Shown here: positions 41,477-44,649 of the stretch, piece by piece | Position numbering within the stretch: position 1 is the first letter of the stretch | Layout of the letters: each line of letters starts with the position of its first letter | Source: Bacteroidota bacterium | GTDB lineage: Bacteria > Bacteroidota > Bacteroidia > JABDFU01 | Assembly: GCA_016183775.1 (NCBI GenBank) | Contig: JACPDY010000152.1 | Coordinates: forward strand, 1-44,649 | DNA length: 44,649 nt | Direction of reading: 5' to 3' | Position numbers and translations under genes: made by a program | The notes under the pieces: model-generated | What the model was told of the DNA's origin: nothing | Database searches by the model: none | The model's input: the letters and a program-made list of their open reading frames with translations, nothing else

Positions 41477-43819
41477 ATGTCAAGAAAATCAAAAAATAAA
41501 CCGGGAAAGAACGTGTACTTGTTCGAAAAAGTATTAGCAGTGCTGAAAAAAGCGCCCGGTAAATTATTTAACTATAAACAAGTGGCATCAATACTTGGTA
41601 TTTCAGATGAAAGCCAGCGCCAACTTGTAAATGTAATGCTCTCCGAACTTTTACAAAAGGGACTGATAGAAGAAGCCGACCGCGGAAAGTATAAGATCAA
41701 AGGCGCCGCCCGCCGCTATGTCACAGGAAAAGTGGACATGACCATGTCGGGCTCCGCTTATGTGATATCGGATGAGTTGGAGAATGATATTTACATTGCT
41801 CCCAAATACACCAAAGGTTATTTGCAGGGCGATATAGTAAAAGTATTACTGTTCCCTGATCGAAAAAGCGGCAAGCACGAAGGAGAAATTGTAGAAATTG
41901 TAAAACGTGCACGTGATGAATATGTAGGTACCATACAGATTTCGGAACGTTTCGCGTTTTTAGTCCCAAGCAGTAATAAAAACGGAACAGATATTTACGT
42001 GCCGCTCAATAAATTAAAGGGCGCGAAAAACGGACAAAAAGTAATTGTAAAAATTACAGAGTGGCCAAAGAATGCAGTTAATCCGATTGGTGAAGTAATT
42101 GATGTTTTGGGAAATGCGGGCGAGAACAATACCGAGATGCACGCTATACTCGCTGAATACGGCTTACCGTACGAGTTCCCGAAAGAAGTGGAAAAGGTAG
42201 CGGATTATATTCCAACCGAAATAACGGCCGCTGAAATAGCCAAACGAAAAGATTTCAGGAACGTCACAACATTTACCATCGACCCGTTTGACGCGAAAGA
42301 TTTCGATGACGCTCTTTCCATTCAAAAATTAAAAAACGGAAATTGGGAAATAGGAATTCACATTGCCGATGTATCACATTATGTAAAAGAAAAATCGATA
42401 ATCGATAATGAAGCCTCATCACGTGCCACATCGGTTTATCTTGTGGATCGTGTGGTGCCTATGTTACCCGAAATTTTGTCGAACAATGTTTGTTCACTGC
42501 GGCCCAATGAAGACAAGCTTTGTTTCTCGGCTGTATTCGAAATGAACGAACAGGCACAGGTTGAAGCGCAATGGTTTGGCCGTACTGTTATCCATTCCGA
42601 CAGGCGCTATACTTACGAAGAAGCGCAGGCTTTGTTGGAAGACGGGAACGCGAAAAAGGCAAGCGGCATAGAAATTAATGGAGGAAAAGAGGCCGACTTT
42701 CAACAGGAATTAATGGTGCTGGATAAATTATCGAAAACACTTCGTGCCGACCGTATGCGTAAAGGAAGTATAGCTTTTGAAAAAAGTGAAGTGAAATTTC
42801 ATTTAGATGAAGTGGGCAACCCTACAGGCGTTTACTTTAAGCAAATGAAAGATTCGAACCAGTTGATCGAAGATTTTATGTTGCTGGCGAATAGAAGAGT
42901 GGCGGCGTTTGTTGGAGCGAGGGGCGAGGGACGAGGGACGAGATACGAGGGAAAAAACAACCAACAACCAACAACCAATAACCAACAACTACCTTTTGTT
43001 TACCGCATACATGACAAGCCTAACGAAGAAAAGCTGAGTGACCTCGGCGGCTTTGTTGGAAAATTCGGATATAAAATAAATCTGAAAAACGAAAAATCAA
43101 CGGTTGACTCGCTGAATAAGTTATTGAAAGATGTGGAAGGAAAGAGTGAAGCAAATGTTATTTCTATGTTGACCATACGTACAATGGCGAAAGCTGTCTA
43201 CTCTACAAAAAATATAGGGCACTATGGTTTAGGCTTTGAGTTTTATACACACTTTACTTCGCCCATCAGGCGATACCCGGATGTGATGGTACATCGTTTA
43301 TTGCAGCATTACCTGGATGGAGGAAAACCCGTTGACGCCGACGCGCTTGAACTGGAATGTAAACATTCGTCAGATATGGAGAAGCTTGCAGCCGATGCCG
43401 AGCGTTCATCCATCAAATACAAACAAGTACAATTTTTACAGGACAGAGTAGGGGAGGAGTTCGACGGAATGATCTCCGGCGTTACGGAGTGGGGCATATT
43501 TGTTGAGCTTAACGAAAACCATTGCGAAGGTATGGTGCGCATACGCGATATAAAAGGCGATATGTATTATTTTGACGAAGAAAATTATTGTCTCGTTGGC
43601 CGCAGAACCAAACAGACTCTTCGCCTCGGCGACCCTTTGCGTATTGAAATAAAAGGCGCCAACCTGATTAAAAAGCAATTGGATTTTGCTATAGTTGAGC
43701 AATTGCCTAAAAAAGCTGTCCAACCCAAACAGGAACAAAGAACTAAAGACATAAAAGAGGAGCGCCCGCAAAAAGGGAAAGGCAATAAATTTAAGGATGA
43801 GTGGGGGTTTGAGGTGTGA
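41477..43819 (+). CDS. rnr: Ribonuclease R, with repeat-derived insertion
   Basis: A 780-residue processive 3'-5' exoribonuclease that degrades structured RNA. An N-terminal winged-helix part (KPGKNVYLFEKVLAVLKKAPGKLFNYKQVASIL) is followed by cold-shock domains, the RNB catalytic core with FTIDPFDAKDFDDALSIQKL (metal-binding Asp residues), YTHFTSPIRRYPDVMVHRLL, and a C-terminal S1 domain (DRVGEEFDGMISGVTEWGIFVELNENHCEGMVRI). The tail is Lys-rich. About residues 480-505 (ARGEGRGTRYEGKNNQQ and on) are unlike any RNase R sequence I know. They are encoded by two sets of 7-bp tandem repeats, inserted in frame in a loop of the RNB domain just before FVYRIHDKPNEEKL. The enzyme is probably still active, as the core motifs are intact. 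Confidence 0.94.
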   Translation: MSRKSKNKPGKNVYLFEKVLAVLKKAPGKLFNYKQVASILGISDESQRQLVNVMLSELLQKGLIEEADRGKYKIKGAARRYVTGKVDMTMSGSAYVISDELENDIYIAPKYTKGYLQGDIVKVLLFPDRKSGKHEGEIVEIVKRARDEYVGTIQISERFAFLVPSSNKNGTDIYVPLNKLKGAKNGQKVIVKITEWPKNAVNPIGEVIDVLGNAGENNTEMHAILAEYGLPYEFPKEVEKVADYIPTEITAAEIAKRKDFRNVTTFTIDPFDAKDFDDALSIQKLKNGNWEIGIHIADVSHYVKEKSIIDNEASSRATSVYLVDRVVPMLPEILSNNVCSLRPNEDKLCFSAVFEMNEQAQVEAQWFGRTVIHSDRRYTYEEAQALLEDGNAKKASGIEINGGKEADFQQELMVLDKLSKTLRADRMRKGSIAFEKSEVKFHLDEVGNPTGVYFKQMKDSNQLIEDFMLLANRRVAAFVGARGEGRGTRYEGKNNQQPTTNNQQLPFVYRIHDKPNEEKLSDLGGFVGKFGYKINLKNEKSTVDSLNKLLKDVEGKSEANVISMLTIRTMAKAVYSTKNIGHYGLGFEFYTHFTSPIRRYPDVMVHRLLQHYLDGGKPVDADALELECKHSSDMEKLAADAERSSIKYKQVQFLQDRVGEEFDGMISGVTEWGIFVELNENHCEGMVRIRDIKGDMYYFDEENYCLVGRRTKQTLRLGDPLRIEIKGANLIKKQLDFAIVEQLPKKAVQPKQEQRTKDIKEERPQKGKGNKFKDEWGFEV
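42917..42985 (+). repeat. Two heptanucleotide tandem tracts inside rnr
   Basis: Five 7-mers of type (G/A)CGAG(G/A)(G/T) occupy 42917-42951. After six A's, four 7-mers of type (C/T)AACCAA occupy 42958-42985. The complement of the first tract, CCCTCGT type, equals the heptamers in the 7034-7168 repeat. Seven is not a multiple of three, so a copy change would shift the frame, while the present total keeps it. Confidence 0.85.
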
Positions 43820-43887
43820 AGGAAATTATTTATAGGAAATATCAATAATACTAATGTAAACTTGTTTGTGGCAAGTATGAATAGATT

Positions 43888-44436
43888 ATGAAACCAATAT
43901 TTACAATACACGCAGGCGAGTATTTAGTTGCAGCAGAAATTGAGAAATCACTTAGAAGTGCGACTGTTTGGTTACCAAGTAAAGACACAGGAATTGACCT
44001 TTTACTTACCGACAAAACAAATAAAAGAACAACATCTGTCCAAGTAAAATTCTCTAAAGACTTCAATAGTACACATGTAAAGGAACATTTACGTCCAAAC
44101 ATAAAAGGAACTGGCTGGTGGACTTTAAATCGGGAGAAAATTGAAAAATCTCCAGCCGACTATTGGATATTTATTCTATACAGCTTTGAAAAAAAATCAA
44201 ATGATTTTATTATAATAGAACCGAAGACAATCCTTAAAATATTTGCTAGCCTTGATCGAAAAGAAAAATCTATACATTGTTATATCACCGTAACGAATAA
44301 TAAAAAAGCATTTGAATCACGTGGACTTTCTAAAATGGATATGCAGTTATTATGTGATAATAAGTTTGTAAATCCAAAACGCGACTTGACAAAATATTTG
44401 AATAATTGGGGACCAATTATTAATAGCTTGAACTGA
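43888..44436 (+). CDS. PD-(D/E)XK nuclease-like protein
   Basis: A 182-residue protein. GEYLVAAEIEKSLRSATVWLPSKDTGIDLLLTDKTNKRTTSVQVKF carries the signature Glu, then GIDLLL with the Asp, then QVK (E...D...QxK) of a restriction-endonuclease-like core. The second half (WWTLNREKIEKSPADYWIFILYS and on) matches the usual follow-up helices and strands of such chromosomal orphan nucleases (DUF4365-like). The substrate is unknown, and the lack of a methylase next to it argues against a classic restriction system. It is in the same direction as rnr after 68 bp. Confidence 0.65.
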   Translation: MKPIFTIHAGEYLVAAEIEKSLRSATVWLPSKDTGIDLLLTDKTNKRTTSVQVKFSKDFNSTHVKEHLRPNIKGTGWWTLNREKIEKSPADYWIFILYSFEKKSNDFIIIEPKTILKIFASLDRKEKSIHCYITVTNNKKAFESRGLSKMDMQLLCDNKFVNPKRDLTKYLNNWGPIINSLN

Positions 44437-44649
44437 GTGTACGGGCTGTTTAAAGTAGAATTCTTTGATGGCAAAAATAGACTCAATCCAACTTCATCTC
44501 CGGTATCTCCCAGGGCCACCGCATGAATAATAATTGAGGGACAAACAGTTAGCTGTTAATAATAATGGCGGATTGAGTTGAAAAGGGAATGAAAAAAGTT
44601 TGTTGTTTGATTTTAAAAATCAAACAATGGACTTTGAATTACACTTTTC
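44437..44649. other. Right-edge stretch; no assured gene
   Basis: About 210 bp with no firm ORF. It holds a perfect palindrome at 44603-44627. An ATG at 44628 opens a frame (MDFELHF) that runs off the window and could be the start of a plus-strand gene, but 22 bases are too few to judge. Confidence 0.4.
44603..44627. repeat. Perfect 25-nt palindrome
   Basis: TTGTTTGATTT, 3 bases TAA, AAATCAAACAA: an 11-bp perfect stem. No T-run follows on either strand in the required place, so terminator function is uncertain. It lies directly upstream of a possible gene start at 44628 and could be an operator. Confidence 0.7.

Noticed and set aside
1-44649. tRNA or rRNA genes
   Set aside because: No cloverleaf with a GTTCRANNC-type arm or rRNA-like stretch was noticed in the gaps between genes.

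Overview
The window is chromosomal DNA from a member of the Bacteroidota. Three things support this: type IX secretion genes (porW/sprE, porZ and a secreted protein with a C-terminal sorting domain), promoters of the TTTG-N19-TAnnTTTG type, and an arginine pathway that runs through acetylated or succinylated intermediates (argF' in place of argF). The neighbourhoods acpP-fabF-rnc-IPExxxVDY-pyk and recO-porZ are also typical of the phylum. I cannot name the genus. Two parS-like sites around 26.3 and 27.6 kb suggest that the region lies near the replication origin.

Layout. At 1-486 is the 5' part of an IS110-family transposase (minus strand, cut by the window edge), followed by a non-coding 200 bp that could hold the element's left end. 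Next come porW (minus), then divergently an M23 peptidase, dxr, rseP and an unrecognised exported protein (plus). From 7.9 to 33.3 kb every gene is on the minus strand. In transcription order these are acpP-fabF-rnc-IPExxxVDY-pyk, an M42 peptidase, a methyltransferase flanked by parS sites, a universal stress protein, a small DMT membrane protein, porZ-recO, a large YfhO-type membrane protein, and the arginine operon GNAT-argG-argC-argD-argF'-argB-argE-[Abi-alpha-like, BRO]-argH. From 33.6 kb onward come a stand-alone B12-binding protein, a DUF1801 protein, a DUF6929-like protein, a large T9SS-exported adhesin-like protein with an outer-membrane barrel protein behind it, an orphan SiaC-type phosphoprotein, rnr, and a PD-(D/E)XK nuclease-like protein.

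How the genes work together. The arg cluster supplies nearly all steps from glutamate to arginine. Its upstream half is tightly packed with 1-4 nt stop/start overlaps. Its looser junctions carry palindromic repeats, and argE and argH are separated by two accessory genes that look like defence or phage-related functions. A 53-bp copy of the argH 5' end lies directly in front of the BRO gene. It differs from argH by only two changes, both synonymous, and forms a mini-ORF whose stop overlaps the BRO start (ATGA). This is the most unusual structure in the window.

A second theme is repeat invasion. Degenerate 7-bp tandem repeats and small palindromic elements occur between genes and also in frame inside two genes: the signal-peptide region of the 7.0 kb gene, and the catalytic domain of RNase R.
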